Of a stretch of DNA of 64,000 nt, positions 29,003 to 39,300 are shown piece after piece (position 1 is the stretch's first letter; each line of letters starts with the position of its first letter). Made by a program: the position numbers and the translations under genes. This DNA is from Microvirga arsenatis (GTDB lineage: Bacteria; Pseudomonadota; Alphaproteobacteria; Rhizobiales; Beijerinckiaceae): assembly GCF_009910705.1 (NCBI RefSeq), contig NZ_JAAAXJ010000002.1:62001-126000 (forward strand), read 5' to 3'. The notes beneath the pieces were generated by a model. It was not told where the DNA came from. It saw only the letters and a program-made list of their open reading frames with translations, and made no database searches.

Positions 29003-30241
29003 ATGCCCCGTCTCGTCATGAAGTTCGGCGGAACCTCCGTCGCCACCGTAGAGCGCATCCGCAACGTGGCGCGGCACGTCAAACGCGAGGTCGAGGCCGG
29101 CTACGACGTGGCTGTGGTGGTCTCCGCCATGGCCGGCAAGACCAACGAGCTCGTCGGCTGGGTGAAGGAAGCCTCCGCCCTCTACGACCCGAAGGAATAC
29201 GACGTGGTCGTGGCCTCCGGCGAGCAGGTGACCTCCGGTCTTCTGGCCATCGCGCTGCAGGAAATGGGGTTCAAGGCCCGCTCCTGGCAGGGCTGGCAGA
29301 TCCCCATCATGACCTCGGACGCCCATGGCTCGGCCCGCATCGCCGCCATCGACGGCACCGGGATCATCAAGGGCTTCACCGATTCCAAGGAGATCGCCGT
29401 CGTCTCCGGCTTCCAGGGCGTCCACCAGCCCACGGGCCGCATCACGACGCTGGGCCGCGGCGGCTCGGACACCAGCGCCGTGGCGCTCGCCGCCGCGATC
29501 CAGGCCGAGCGCTGCGACATCTACACGGATGTCGACGGCGTCTACACCACCGATCCGCGCATCGTGCCCAAGGCGCGGCGTCTGGATAAGGTGTCCTACG
29601 AGGAAATGCTGGAAATGGCCTCGCTGGGGGCCAAGGTGCTCCAGGTCCGCTCGGTCGAGCTCGCCATGATGCACCGCGTGCCCACCTACGTGCGCTCCAG
29701 CTTCGACGATCCCGCCGATCCCAAGCTCGGCACCCTCATCTGCGACGAGGAAGACATCATGGAACAGCAGGTTGTCACGGGCATCGCCTATTCGCGCGAC
29801 GAAGCCCAGATCACGCTGCGGGACATTGCAGACAAGCCGGGCATCGCCGCCTCGATTTTCGTGCCCCTGGCCGAGGCCAACATCAACGTGGACATGATCA
29901 TCCAGGTGGTGTCCGACAACGCCGCCACCACGGACCTCACCTTCACCGTGCCCACGGCCGATTACGAGCGCGCCTGCGCGATCCTGAACGCCCACAAGGA
30001 CGAGATCCGCTTCCAGGACCTCCAGGGCGCCACCGACGTGGTGAAGGTCTCGGCCATCGGCGTGGGCATGCGCAGCCATGCGGGCGTGGCGGCTCGGGCC
30101 TTCAAAGCCTTGGCGGACAAGGGCATCAACATCCGGGCGATCACCACTTCTGAGATTAAATTCTCCGTGCTGATCGAATCGGCTTATACGGAGCTTGCGG
30201 TTCGCACGCTCCACTCGCTATACGGCCTTGATCAAGCCTGA
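29003..30241 (+). CDS. lysC: Aspartate kinase
   Basis: This 412-residue enzyme phosphorylates aspartate, the first step to lysine, threonine and methionine. The kinase signature KFGGTSVATVERI is at the start, with TLGRGGSDTSAVALA and DVDGVYTTDPR further on. The C-terminal third carries two ACT domains (from about residue 265, and VSAIGVGMRSHAGVAARAF) for feedback control by end products. The ATG at 29003 matches the family start. It heads the lysC-ptsP-prfA-fosX-prmC row. Confidence 0.97.
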   Translation: MPRLVMKFGGTSVATVERIRNVARHVKREVEAGYDVAVVVSAMAGKTNELVGWVKEASALYDPKEYDVVVASGEQVTSGLLAIALQEMGFKARSWQGWQIPIMTSDAHGSARIAAIDGTGIIKGFTDSKEIAVVSGFQGVHQPTGRITTLGRGGSDTSAVALAAAIQAERCDIYTDVDGVYTTDPRIVPKARRLDKVSYEEMLEMASLGAKVLQVRSVELAMMHRVPTYVRSSFDDPADPKLGTLICDEEDIMEQQVVTGIAYSRDEAQITLRDIADKPGIAASIFVPLAEANINVDMIIQVVSDNAATTDLTFTVPTADYERACAILNAHKDEIRFQDLQGATDVVKVSAIGVGMRSHAGVAARAFKALADKGINIRAITTSEIKFSVLIESAYTELAVRTLHSLYGLDQA

Positions 30242-30329
30242 TTGACGAGGGATCGGTCGGGCTGCGACATTCGCCATGTTAGCCGCCGGTCCGCCTGCCG
30301 GCCCTTGAAGGACGGGAACTGATAAGCTC

Positions 30330-32597
30330 ATGCCAAGCGCTCCCGGCGGTCCGCGCCTACTGCTGCGCCGCCTCCGCGAGATCATGGCGGAGCCGGTGGG
30401 GGCGCAGGACCGCCTCGACAAGATCGTCATCCAGATCGCCGCGAACATGGTGGCGGAGGTGTGCTCCGTCTACGTCATGCGCGGCGACGGCGTGCTCGAG
30501 CTCTTCGCCACCGAGGGCCTGAACCGGGAGGCCGTCCACCTCACCACCATGCGCGCCGGCGAGGGCCTTGTCGGCCTGATCGCCTCGACCGCCGAGCCCC
30601 TCGCCCTTTCGGACGCCCAGAGCCACCCGGCCTTCTCCTACAAGCCCGAAACGGGCGAGGAGATCTATCACGCCTTCCTCGGCGTCCCGCTGCTGCGGGC
30701 CGGCAACACGCTCGGCGTCCTCGTCGTCCAGAACCGCACCTACCGCGCCTACACCGAGGAGGAGGTCGAGGCCCTGCAGACCACCGCCATGGTGGTGGCG
30801 GAGATGCTCGCCACGGGCGAGCTGCAGGCCCTGGCCCCGGTGGAGACGGGCATCGCGCTCCGCCGCCCGGTCTACCAGAAGGGTGTCTCCCTCGCCGACG
30901 GCGTGGGGCTGGGCTACGTGGTGCTCCACGAGCCCCGGGTGGTGGTGAAGAACCTGATCGCCGAGAACGTGGACGCGGAGCTCAAGCGGCTGGACACGGC
31001 CATCGCCGAGGTGCGCCTGTCCATCGACGAGCTCATCGAGCGCGGCGACGTGGCCCATCACGGCGAGCACCGGGAGGTTCTGGAAACCTTCCGCATGTTC
31101 GCCCACGACCAGGGCTGGCTCAGGCGCATGCGCGAGGCGGTGACCTCCGGCCTGACCGCCGAAGCCGCCGTGGAGCGGGTTCAGTCCGACAACCGCGCCC
31201 GCATGCTGCGCCAGACGGACCCGTACCTGCGCGAGCGCCTGCACGACCTCGACGACCTCGCCAACCGCCTGCTCCACCGCCTCGTGGGGCGGGACTTCGT
31301 GATCGAGCGCGAGAACCTTCCCGAGAACGCCATCATCGTGGCCCGCTCCATGGGCCCGGCGGCGCTGCTCGACTACGACCGCTCGCGCCTGCGCGGCCTC
31401 GTCCTCGAAGAGGGCGGCCCGACGAGCCACATCGCCATCGTGGCCCGGGCGCTGGGCATCCCGGCGGTCGGCGAGGTGTCGAACGCGACCTCCCTGACGG
31501 AGCCCGGCGATGCCATCATCGTCGACGGGGCGGCCGGCGAGGTCCAGATCCGGCCCAATCCGGACGTCGAGGCGGCCTATGCGGAGAAGGCGCGGCTCCG
31601 GGCCCGGCGGCAGGAGCAGTACCTCAAGCTGCGCGACGTGCCCTCCGTCACCAAGGACGGGGTCGAGATCGCCCTTCAGCTCAATGCCGGCCTGGTGGTC
31701 GACCTGCCGCATCTGGCCGAGACGGGCGCTGCGGGCGTCGGGCTCTTCCGCACCGAGCTGCAGTTCATGATCGCCGAGCGCATGCCCTCGGCCTCCGAGC
31801 AGCAGGCGCTCTACAGCACCGTTTTCGCGGAGGCCGGCGACCGGCCCGTCACCTTCCGCACCCTCGACATCGGCGGCGACAAGATCCTGCCCTACATGCA
31901 GGCCGTCGAGGAGGAGAACCCGGCCCTCGGCTGGCGCGCCATCCGCATCGGCCTCGACCGCCCGGGCCTCCTGCGCGCGCAGGTTCGCGCGCTGCTCAAG
32001 GCGGCCGCCGGACGGGCCCTGAAGATCATGTTCCCGATGGTGGCGACCTGCGACGAGTTCGAGCGCGCCAAGCTCCTCGTGGAGCGGGAGAAGAAGCACC
32101 TGGCCAATCACGGCCATCCCCTGCCCCGCGACCTCAAGCTCGGGGTCATGCTGGAGGTGCCCTCCCTCCTGTTCCAGCTCAAGGAGATCTGCGAGAGCGC
32201 CGACTTCATCTCGCTGGGCACCAACGACCTCATGCAGTTCCTCTTCGCCATCGACCGCGAGAACCGGCGCGTGGCGGATCGCTTCGATCCCCTGAGCGCA
32301 CCCATGCTGCGCGCCCTGTGCATGGTGGCGGAGCACGCTCAGGCCGCCGGCTGCCAGGCGACCGTGTGCGGCGAAATCGGTGGGAAGCCCCTCGAGGCCA
32401 TGGCCCTGATCGGTCTCGGCTTCCGCTCGCTCTCCATGTCGCCTGCCGCCATCGGCCCGGTGAAGGCCATGCTGCTGGAGATGAACGTCGCCGAAGTCAG
32501 CGCCCTGATCCGCGAGGAACTGAAGCATGCCGGGGGCGGCGAAACGCTGCGCCCGAAGCTGGCCCACTTTGCGGAAACCCATGGTATTCCCGTCTAA
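30330..32597 (+). CDS. ptsP: PEP-protein phosphotransferase PtsP (enzyme I-Ntr)
   Basis: This 755-residue protein has an N-terminal GAF domain (residues about 15-160) followed by enzyme I of the nitrogen-related phosphotransferase system. The phosphorylated His367 lies in [19 protein letters not shown]. The C-terminal PEP-binding barrel includes [22 protein letters not shown] and [12 protein letters not shown]. It passes phosphate from PEP to NPr, linking carbon/nitrogen status to regulation. The stop codon overlaps the prfA start by one base. Confidence 0.96.
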   Translation: MPSAPGGPRLLLRRLREIMAEPVGAQDRLDKIVIQIAANMVAEVCSVYVMRGDGVLELFATEGLNREAVHLTTMRAGEGLVGLIASTAEPLALSDAQSHPAFSYKPETGEEIYHAFLGVPLLRAGNTLGVLVVQNRTYRAYTEEEVEALQTTAMVVAEMLATGELQALAPVETGIALRRPVYQKGVSLADGVGLGYVVLHEPRVVVKNLIAENVDAELKRLDTAIAEVRLSIDELIERGDVAHHGEHREVLETFRMFAHDQGWLRRMREAVTSGLTAEAAVERVQSDNRARMLRQTDPYLRERLHDLDDLANRLLHRLVGRDFVIERENLPENAIIVARSMGPAALLDYDRSRLRGLVLEEGGPTSHIAIVARALGIPAVGEVSNATSLTEPGDAIIVDGAAGEVQIRPNPDVEAAYAEKARLRARRQEQYLKLRDVPSVTKDGVEIALQLNAGLVVDLPHLAETGAAGVGLFRTELQFMIAERMPSASEQQALYSTVFAEAGDRPVTFRTLDIGGDKILPYMQAVEEENPALGWRAIRIGLDRPGLLRAQVRALLKAAAGRALKIMFPMVATCDEFERAKLLVEREKKHLANHGHPLPRDLKLGVMLEVPSLLFQLKEICESADFISLGTNDLMQFLFAIDRENRRVADRFDPLSAPMLRALCMVAEHAQAAGCQATVCGEIGGKPLEAMALIGLGFRSLSMSPAAIGPVKAMLLEMNVAEVSALIREELKHAGGGETLRPKLAHFAETHGIPV

Positions 32598-33685
32598 TGT
32601 CGATTGCGCCTCCCTCTGATCGCCTGAACGCCATCCTCGCCCGCCATGACATCATCACGGCGACGCTCAATGCCGGGCCCGACCCGGAAACCTTCGTTTC
32701 CCTCTCCCGCGAGCTCGCCGAACTCGACGGGGTGGTGGAGGCCATCCGCGCCTATCGGGCGATGGAGGACAACCTGAAGGGCCTCCAGGCCCTGATCGAG
32801 GATCCTTCGACGGATTCCGAGATGCGCTCGCTCGCCGAGGACGAGCTGCCCCAGGCCCGGGAAGACCTGGAGAAGGCGGCGCAGGACCTGCGCGTGATGC
32901 TGCTGCCCAAGGACGAGGCGGACGAGAAGAGCGCCATCCTCGAAATCCGCGCCGGCACCGGCGGCGACGAGGCCGCCCTCTTCGCCGGCGACCTGCTGCG
33001 CATGTACACCCGCTACGCCGACCTGAAGGGCTGGAAGACCGATATCGTCTCCGAGAGCGAGGGAACGGCCGGCGGCTACAAGGAAGTGGTGGTGGAGATC
33101 AAGGGACGCGGCGTGTTCGCCCGGCTCAAGTTCGAGAGCGGGGTCCACCGCGTCCAGCGCGTGCCGGCCACGGAGACCCAGGGACGCATCCACACCTCCG
33201 CCGCCACCGTCGCGGTGCTGCCGGAGGCGGAGGACGTGGACATCGTCATCAACGATGCGGACCTGAAGATCGACACCATGCGGGCTCAGGGAGCGGGCGG
33301 CCAGCACGTGAACAAGACCGAATCGGCGATCCGCATCACCCATATCCCCACCGGCATGGTGGTGTTCGTGCAGGACGAGCGCTCCCAGCACAAGAACCGT
33401 GCCCGCGCCCTGGCCCTGCTCCGCGCCCGCCTCTACGACGCGGAGCGCACCGCCAAGGACGCCGCCCGCGCCGCCGACCGCAAGGCGCAGGTGGGCTCCG
33501 GCGACCGCTCCGAGCGCATCCGCACCTACAACTTCCCGCAGGCGCGCGTGACCGATCACCGGATCAACCTCACCCTCTACAAGCTCGAGGAGGTGATGGC
33601 CGGCAATGCCCTGGACGAGCTGATCGACGCCCTCGTGACGGAGCATCAGGCCGCCCAGCTCGCCGCCCAGGACCAGGCGGCATGA
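32597..33685 (+). CDS. prfA: Peptide chain release factor 1
   Basis: This 362-residue RF1 ends translation at UAA and UAG. The stop-codon recognition PAT motif is at residues 190-192 ([16 protein letters not shown]). The GGQ catalytic loop is at 234-236 ([16 protein letters not shown]). [15 protein letters not shown] follows. It overlaps ptsP by one base and fosX by four (ATGA at 33682-33685), which suggests translational coupling. Confidence 0.98.
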   Translation: MSIAPPSDRLNAILARHDIITATLNAGPDPETFVSLSRELAELDGVVEAIRAYRAMEDNLKGLQALIEDPSTDSEMRSLAEDELPQAREDLEKAAQDLRVMLLPKDEADEKSAILEIRAGTGGDEAALFAGDLLRMYTRYADLKGWKTDIVSESEGTAGGYKEVVVEIKGRGVFARLKFESGVHRVQRVPATETQGRIHTSAATVAVLPEAEDVDIVINDADLKIDTMRAQGAGGQHVNKTESAIRITHIPTGMVVFVQDERSQHKNRARALALLRARLYDAERTAKDAARAADRKAQVGSGDRSERIRTYNFPQARVTDHRINLTLYKLEEVMAGNALDELIDALVTEHQAAQLAAQDQAA

Positions 33686-34095
33686 TCGAGGGCCTCAGCC
33701 ACATCACGCTCGTTACCCGCGACCTGAACCGCATGGCCGCCATCGTCGAGGGGGCCCTCGGCGGCCGGGAGATCTACTCGTCCGGAGACGACACATTCTC
33801 CCTCTCCCGCGAAAAGTTCTTCGACGTGGGCGGGCTCTGGATTGCCGTGATGGAGGGCGAGAGCCTCCCCAGCCGAACCTACAACCATATCGCCTTCAAG
33901 ATCCCGGCAGCCGCCATTGACGAGTACCGGCAGCGGATCGAGGCCCTGGGGCTGGAGTTCCGCGAATCGCGCCCCCGGGTCGAGGGCGAGGGCCATTCGC
34001 TCTATTTCTACGACGACGACAATCACCTGTTCGAGCTGCACACCGGCACCCTCGAGGAGCGGCTGGAACGCTACCGGCAGGGCCGAAATCCTTGA
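33682..34095 (+). CDS. fosX: Fosfomycin resistance hydrolase FosX
   Basis: This 137-residue vicinal-oxygen-chelate metalloenzyme of the FosX type opens the fosfomycin epoxide with water using Mn2+. The metal ligands His7, His69 (TYNHIAF) and Glu118 (NHLFELH) and the general base Glu44 (LSREKFF) all fall at the same numbers as in known FosX. This separates it from the thiol-using FosA and FosB. The gene overlaps prfA by four bases and prmC by four (TTGA at 34092-34095), so it is embedded in the release-factor operon. A housekeeping epoxide-hydrolase role is possible. Confidence 0.92.
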   Translation: MIEGLSHITLVTRDLNRMAAIVEGALGGREIYSSGDDTFSLSREKFFDVGGLWIAVMEGESLPSRTYNHIAFKIPAAAIDEYRQRIEALGLEFRESRPRVEGEGHSLYFYDDDNHLFELHTGTLEERLERYRQGRNP

Positions 34096-34940
34096 AGACC
34101 CGTGCCGAGGCCCTGCGGGAACTGCGCCGGACCCTTGCCGAGGCCGGGTTCGAAACCGCGGCCCTGGACGCCCGGTTGCTGCTTCAGGCGGCGCTCAAAG
34201 TCCCTGCCACCGAACTCATCACCCAACCCGGCATTGCCCTCACCCCAGAACAGGCCGCCACCCTCGCCTCCTATGAAAGCCGACGCCTGAGCCACGAGCC
34301 GGTGGCAAGGATCGTCGGCGAGCGGGAGTTCTGGGGCCTTCCCTTCCGCCTGTCCTCCGAAACCCTGGTGCCCAGGCCGGACACCGAAACCCTGGTCGAG
34401 ACCGTCCTGGACCTGCTCCCGGACCGGCAGGCGCCCCTCAGGATCGTCGATTTCGGCACCGGCTCGGGCTGCATCCTGGTGGCCCTCCTCCATGAGAGAC
34501 CGAACGCCACGGGCCTTGGGGTCGACCTGTCCTTTGGCGCCCTCGTGACAGCTCGTGCCAATGCGGATGGCAACGGGGTCGGCGACCGCTGCCATTTCGC
34601 CCTGTCCCGCTGGGCCGACGCGGTCTCCGGCCCGTTCGACCTCATCGTCTCGAACCCGCCCTACATCGCCTCCACGGTGATCCCGACCCTGGACCCGGAG
34701 GTCCGGGAGCACGACCCGCGGCTTGCCCTCGACGGGGGCCCTGACGGGCTCGAGCCCTACCGGATCCTCCTGCAGGAGGCCGGGCGGCTGCTCCTGCCCG
34801 GAGGGCTGCTCGCGGTCGAGATCGGCTACGACCAGGACGACGATTTACGAAGCTTGGCCGGGCGCTGCGGGCTTGAAGTCCTGCGGGTTGCCCACGATCT
34901 ATCAGGGAACCCGCGCTGCGTCGCCATGAGGCGGCCTTGA
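34092..34940 (+). CDS. prmC: Release factor glutamine methyltransferase PrmC
   Basis: This 282-residue enzyme N5-methylates the GGQ glutamine of RF1 and RF2. The catalytic NPPY is at residues 188-191 (LIVSNPPYIAS), and the SAM loop is VDFGTGSGCILVALL near 119-133. The N-terminal helical domain binds the release factor. It starts at a TTG at 34092 that overlaps the fosX stop; no in-frame ATG fits the conserved N-terminus. Its substrate RF1 is encoded one gene upstream. Confidence 0.95.
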   Translation: MKTRAEALRELRRTLAEAGFETAALDARLLLQAALKVPATELITQPGIALTPEQAATLASYESRRLSHEPVARIVGEREFWGLPFRLSSETLVPRPDTETLVETVLDLLPDRQAPLRIVDFGTGSGCILVALLHERPNATGLGVDLSFGALVTARANADGNGVGDRCHFALSRWADAVSGPFDLIVSNPPYIASTVIPTLDPEVREHDPRLALDGGPDGLEPYRILLQEAGRLLLPGGLLAVEIGYDQDDDLRSLAGRCGLEVLRVAHDLSGNPRCVAMRRP

Positions 34941-35297
34941 TGGCCGGGTTTCGGGCTTTCTTGTCCCAGGGCGGGATAAAGTCGGATTTAGCCCTTGTTG
35001 GACCGAGAGGAACCCGCTAGATTCCAGGGCAGAGATCGTCCTCGGTCTAAACAAATCGGCAGCTCCTTGGGGGCATGCCGGAAGACCAAACGATATCCAT
35101 CGCGCAGGCAGGGGCTTTTGAAACGGAACGGCCTGGCGCGATCACCAGAACCCGACACTGAAGGATAGCCAAGCCTGGAAGGGCAGCGGCTGACGTCAGA
35201 CGGTTGCCACGCGAACGGTGGGCGTTGAGCCCGTTCGGTGAATATTGGCTTGCATATCGCGTGGGCTTGAAGAACCAGCGAGGCTCGTAAAGCGAAA
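34941..35297. other. Intergenic region prmC-DUF4167 with a leader hairpin
   Basis: There is no convincing gene in these 357 bases. A hairpin at 35212-35237 (CGAAC with GTTCG, and GGGC with GCCC) lies 60 bases before the next start and may be a leader structure. A 28-codon frame at 35075-35161 has no good ribosome binding site. The region probably carries the DUF4167 promoter; no clear -35/-10 pair stands out. Confidence 0.45.
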
Positions 35298-36209
35298 ATG
35301 AGACCAGGACAGAACAGGCGTATGCGCGGTCGTAACAACAACCGCAACAACAACAAGGGCCCCAACCCCTTGACCAAGAGCTATGAGTCGAACGGCCCGG
35401 ACGTGAAGATCCGCGGGACGGCTCAGCATATCGCCGAGAAATACAGCCAGTTGGCCCGGGATGCGCTCTCCAGCGGCGATCCCGTCGCGGCGGAAAACTA
35501 CTTCCAGCACGCCGAGCACTATTTCCGCATCATCGCCGCCGCCCAGGAGCAGCTGCGCGAGCAGTACGGCTACCAGCAGCGCCCGTTCGACGAGGAAGGC
35601 GCCGAGGACGAGGGCTTCGCCCAGGGCGAGCGCTCCGAGTTCGGCAACGGCGAGGAAGGCGATTTCGGCACCCAGCCGCAGCCCTACGAGAACCGGGGCG
35701 AGCGCCAGCCGCGCTTCGACCGCGGCGAGCGCCAGGATCGCGGAGACCGTCCCGAGCGCGGGGAGCGCCCCGATCGCGGCGACCGGCAGGAGCGCAACGA
35801 CCGCCGTGACCGCTTCCAGCGCGACCGCGGCCCGCGTCAGGACTTCCAGCGCGACGAGCAGCCCTCCGAGGGCGGCGAGCGCCAGCCGCGCTTCGACCGC
35901 CAGGACCGCGGGGACCGCCCGGATCGCGGCGACCGGCGCGAGCGCTTCCAGCGCGACCGCCGGCGCGAGGAGGCCGATGGGCCCGAGCAGGCCACCCTGC
36001 CGGCGTTCCTCACCAACCCGGTCCGCGCTCCGGCGCCCGTCCCCTCGGTTTCCGAGGACGAGGCTCAGCCGGTGGTGCAGGAGGCCGCCAACGACGAGGC
36101 CGCAGCCCGTCCGCGCCGCCGCCGCCGCACCCGCCAGGAGATGATCGAGGCCAATGGCGACAATGCCGGCTTCGCGCCGGATCCGGTGGAGACCCCAGCC
36201 GCCGAGTAA
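35298..36209 (+). CDS. DUF4167 domain-containing protein
   Basis: This 303-residue protein has the N-terminal DUF4167 domain (RPGQNRRMRGRNNNRNNNKG, then IRGTAQHIAEKYSQLARDA, AAENYFQHAEHYFRI, residues 1-80). An acidic stretch is followed by a long Arg/Asp-rich, RGG-like region with two related copies starting GERQPRFDR (near residues 134 and 194), and a basic C-terminal RPRRRRRTRQE. The composition suggests RNA binding or condensate behaviour, but function is unknown. It usually lies near prmC and clpB in alphaproteobacteria. Confidence 0.93.
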   Translation: MRPGQNRRMRGRNNNRNNNKGPNPLTKSYESNGPDVKIRGTAQHIAEKYSQLARDALSSGDPVAAENYFQHAEHYFRIIAAAQEQLREQYGYQQRPFDEEGAEDEGFAQGERSEFGNGEEGDFGTQPQPYENRGERQPRFDRGERQDRGDRPERGERPDRGDRQERNDRRDRFQRDRGPRQDFQRDEQPSEGGERQPRFDRQDRGDRPDRGDRRERFQRDRRREEADGPEQATLPAFLTNPVRAPAPVPSVSEDEAQPVVQEAANDEAAARPRRRRRTRQEMIEANGDNAGFAPDPVETPAAE

Positions 36210-36232
36210 GGCGGGTCGACCGCGCCAGATGC

Positions 36233-36264
36233 AAAAGGGGAGAGCCTGTGCTCTCCCCTTTTTT
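36233..36264 (+). terminator. Strong intrinsic terminator after DUF4167
   Basis: AAAAGGGGAGAG (36233-36244) pairs perfectly with CTCTCCCCTTTT (36251-36262) around CCTGTG, ending in TTTTTT. It separates the conserved operon from the RTX gene. Confidence 0.93.
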
Positions 36265-36294
36265 GACGCCGGCTGCACGGCCTGCGGAAGCTAA

Positions 36295-36323
36295 TTGATA
36301 CTTAATATCGAAACAGATAGGCT
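36295..36323 (+). promoter_or_regulatory. Sigma-70-like promoter of the RTX gene
   Basis: TTGATA (36295-36300) and TAGGCT (36318-36323) are separated by exactly 17 bases, in an unusually AT-rich stretch just after the DUF4167 terminator. The ATG at 36355 lies about 25 bases after the expected transcript start. This argues against the in-frame TTG at 36295 as the start codon. Confidence 0.6.
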
Positions 36324-36354
36324 AGCGGCCAAATCTCCTCGCCGGGGACCGGCC

Positions 36355-39300
36355 ATGACCTCGCTCAAACCCGTCTTTATCGTTTCCTCCAGGGTGAAGA
36401 CCCGCAAGCCGGACCCGGTCGAGGCCCTGAGCGCCCGGGAGGACAGCAGCACCCTCGCCCCCGCGAGCGCCAGCCTGGTCGGCACCCCGCGGGCCGACCG
36501 GCTGTTTGGGACCTCCGCCAACGACGTTCTCTCGGGGCTTGCCGGCAACGACCTGCTCGACGGCCGCAAGGGCCGCGACCGCATGACGGGTGGGGCCGGC
36601 AACGACACCTACATCGTCGACAACACGGGCGACCGGGTGACGGAGAAGGCAAGGGGCGGCACCGATCTGGTCAAGGCCTCCGTGAGCTGGACGCTGGGCG
36701 CCCAGGTGGAGAACCTGACCCTCGCCGGCCGCTCAGGGCTGAGGGGCACGGGCAACAGCCTCGCCAACACCATCACCGGCAACAACGGCAACAACATCCT
36801 CGACGGCAAGGGCGGCACCGACCGGCTCGCCGGGGCCAAGGGCGACGACACCTACATCGTCGACCATGCCGGCGACCGGGTGACGGAGAAGGCGAACGAA
36901 GGTCTCGACACCGTGCAAGCCTCGGTGAGCTTCACGCTTGGCGCTCATGTCGAGAACCTTGTGCTCGTGGGCATCGCCACATCCGGCACCGGCAACGATC
37001 TGGCCAACCGGATCACAGGCAATGCCGGAGACAACCATCTCGTGGGGGCAGCGGGCCACGACACCCTTGAGGGCGGGGCGGGCCACGACACGATGCTCGG
37101 CGGCACCGGTGCGGACTGGCTCCTGGGCGGGGACGGCAACGACGCGCTCGACGGGGATGCGGACAACGACATCATCGAGGGCGGCGCCGGCAACGACCGG
37201 CTGGACGGCGAGGCGGGGGCGGACACCCTGGCGGGCGGGGCGGGCGACGACACATACTTCGTCGACGATGTCTTCGACAGGGTGATGGAGGAAGCCGGAG
37301 CGGGCACCGACACGGTCTGGTCCTCGACCGGCATCGCGCTGGCGGATCATGTGGAGCGCCTCGTGCTCACGGGCCGTGCCGTCGCCGGAACCGGCAATGC
37401 CCTGGCCAACATCATCACCGGCACGGACGGCGACAACCTCCTGGACGGCAGAGGCGGCGCCGACACCCTCAATGGCGGGGCCGGCAACGACACTTACGTC
37501 GCCGAGGAGGCCGGCGACGTGATCGTCGAAGCCGCAGGCGGCGGCGCGGACACGGTGCGGGCTGCGTTCGACCACACGCTCGGCGATCACATCGAGAATC
37601 TCGTGCTGATCGGGACTGCCGGTACGGGCACCGGAAACGATCTCGACAACGCGATCACGGGCAACCGCTTCAACAACAGCCTGATCGGCGCAAAGGGGCA
37701 TGACACCCTCGATGGCGGAGCCGGAGACGACACGCTCGAGGGCGGGGCAGGCGACGACCTCTATCGCGTCGACAGCGCGGACGATCGGATCCAGGAGACC
37801 GCAGGCGCCGGGTACGACAGTGTTCAAGCCTTGGCCGATTACGGTCTCGGCGACAATGTGGAATGCCTGATTCTCGTCGGCACCGCCGTGAACGGCACCG
37901 GAAACGCCCTCGACAACACGCTCACCGGGAACGCTCTCGACAACGGCCTCGCCGGCGGCAACGGCAAGGACACCCTGGATGGCGGGGCAGGCGCCGATAC
38001 GCTCGCGGGCGGGGATCATGACGACGTCTACCACGTCGACAATGCGGGCGACGTGATCGTCGAGATGCAGGGCGAGCAAGCCGGCTATGATACGGTCAAG
38101 GCTGGCGCCGATTACGTGCTCGGCTTGAATGTCGAGCATCTCATTCTCGTCGGCAACGCCGTGGCCGGCATGGGGAACGCGCTCGACAACCTCATCACCG
38201 GCAACGACCGCGGCAACAGCCTCTCGGGCGGCGAGGGCAACGATACGCTTGAGGGTGGCGCTGGTGACGACACCCTCGCCGGCAGCATCGGCAGCGACTC
38301 GCTTGTCGGCGGTATCGGCGACGACACCTTCATCGTCTCCAGCGGCAGCGAGACTTTGGTCGAAATCGCCGGAGAGGGAACCGATACGGCGCGGGCTTCG
38401 CTCGACTACACCCTCGGCGCGGAGATCGAGAACCTCGTTCTCCTGGGCGGAGCATCGGTTGGTACAGGCAACGCACTTGCCAACCGGATCACCGGCAATG
38501 AGTCCAACAACGCGCTATCGGGCGAGGCCGGCGCCGACACCCTGGAGGGTGGTGCGGGCAACGACACGCTGTGGGGCGGCGCGGGCGCCGACAGTCTCAT
38601 GGGTGGTGAAGGAGACGACCTGCTCGACAGCACCGCAGACGGCGACACCCTCGATGGCGGCATGGGCAACGACAAGCTCCTTTACGAGGGATGGGGCAGC
38701 GTCAGCCTCATGGGCGGCGAAGGGAACGACACCCTCGACAGCGGCTTCGGCAACGATGTCCTCCACGGGGGCGCAGGCAACGACGTCCTCTACGGCGATG
38801 GCGGCGACGACACGCTCCAGGGCGGCAGCGACGACGACACCTTCATCGTCGACCACCTCAACGACACGGTGGTCGAGCTCGCGAACGACGGCGTCGACGC
38901 AGTTCACGCCTACATCGACTACACGCTCACGCCCCATGTCGAGAATCTCGTGCTCCTCGGCGCAGCCCTCGACGGCACGGGCAACGCGCTCGATAACATC
39001 ATCACCGGCAATGCATCCCACAACACCCTCGACGGTGACGATGGCAACGACACTCTCCAGGGCGGCACAGGGAACGACACCCTCCGGGGCGGCGCAGGCG
39101 GGGATTATCTCGAAGGCGCCGACGGCAACGACAGCCTCGCGGGAGGCGACGGCAACGACACGCTCTATGGCGGCACGGGCTACGATACCCTCGTCGGCGG
39201 CGACGGCGACGACCTCCTCGAAAGCTCATACGGCCACCATAGCCTCATGGGCGGCGCAGGCAATGACAGCCTAACCGGCAGCGACGGAAGGGACACCCTC

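Noticed and set aside
30461..32594. Long frame within ptsP in another plus-strand frame
   Set aside because: Arg/Pro/Gly-rich composition and complete overlap with ptsP; it joins the real prfA only because no stop interrupts it.
35075..35161. 28-codon frame MPEDQTISIAQAGAFETERP upstream of DUF4167
   Set aside because: Weak ribosome binding site and no supporting pattern.
36295..36354. TTG start for the RTX protein
   Set aside because: The TTG coincides with a likely -35 box, and the extra residues match no signal.
36733..38139. Antisense frame inside the RTX gene
   Set aside because: Its regular Val/Gly pattern simply mirrors the RTX repeats.
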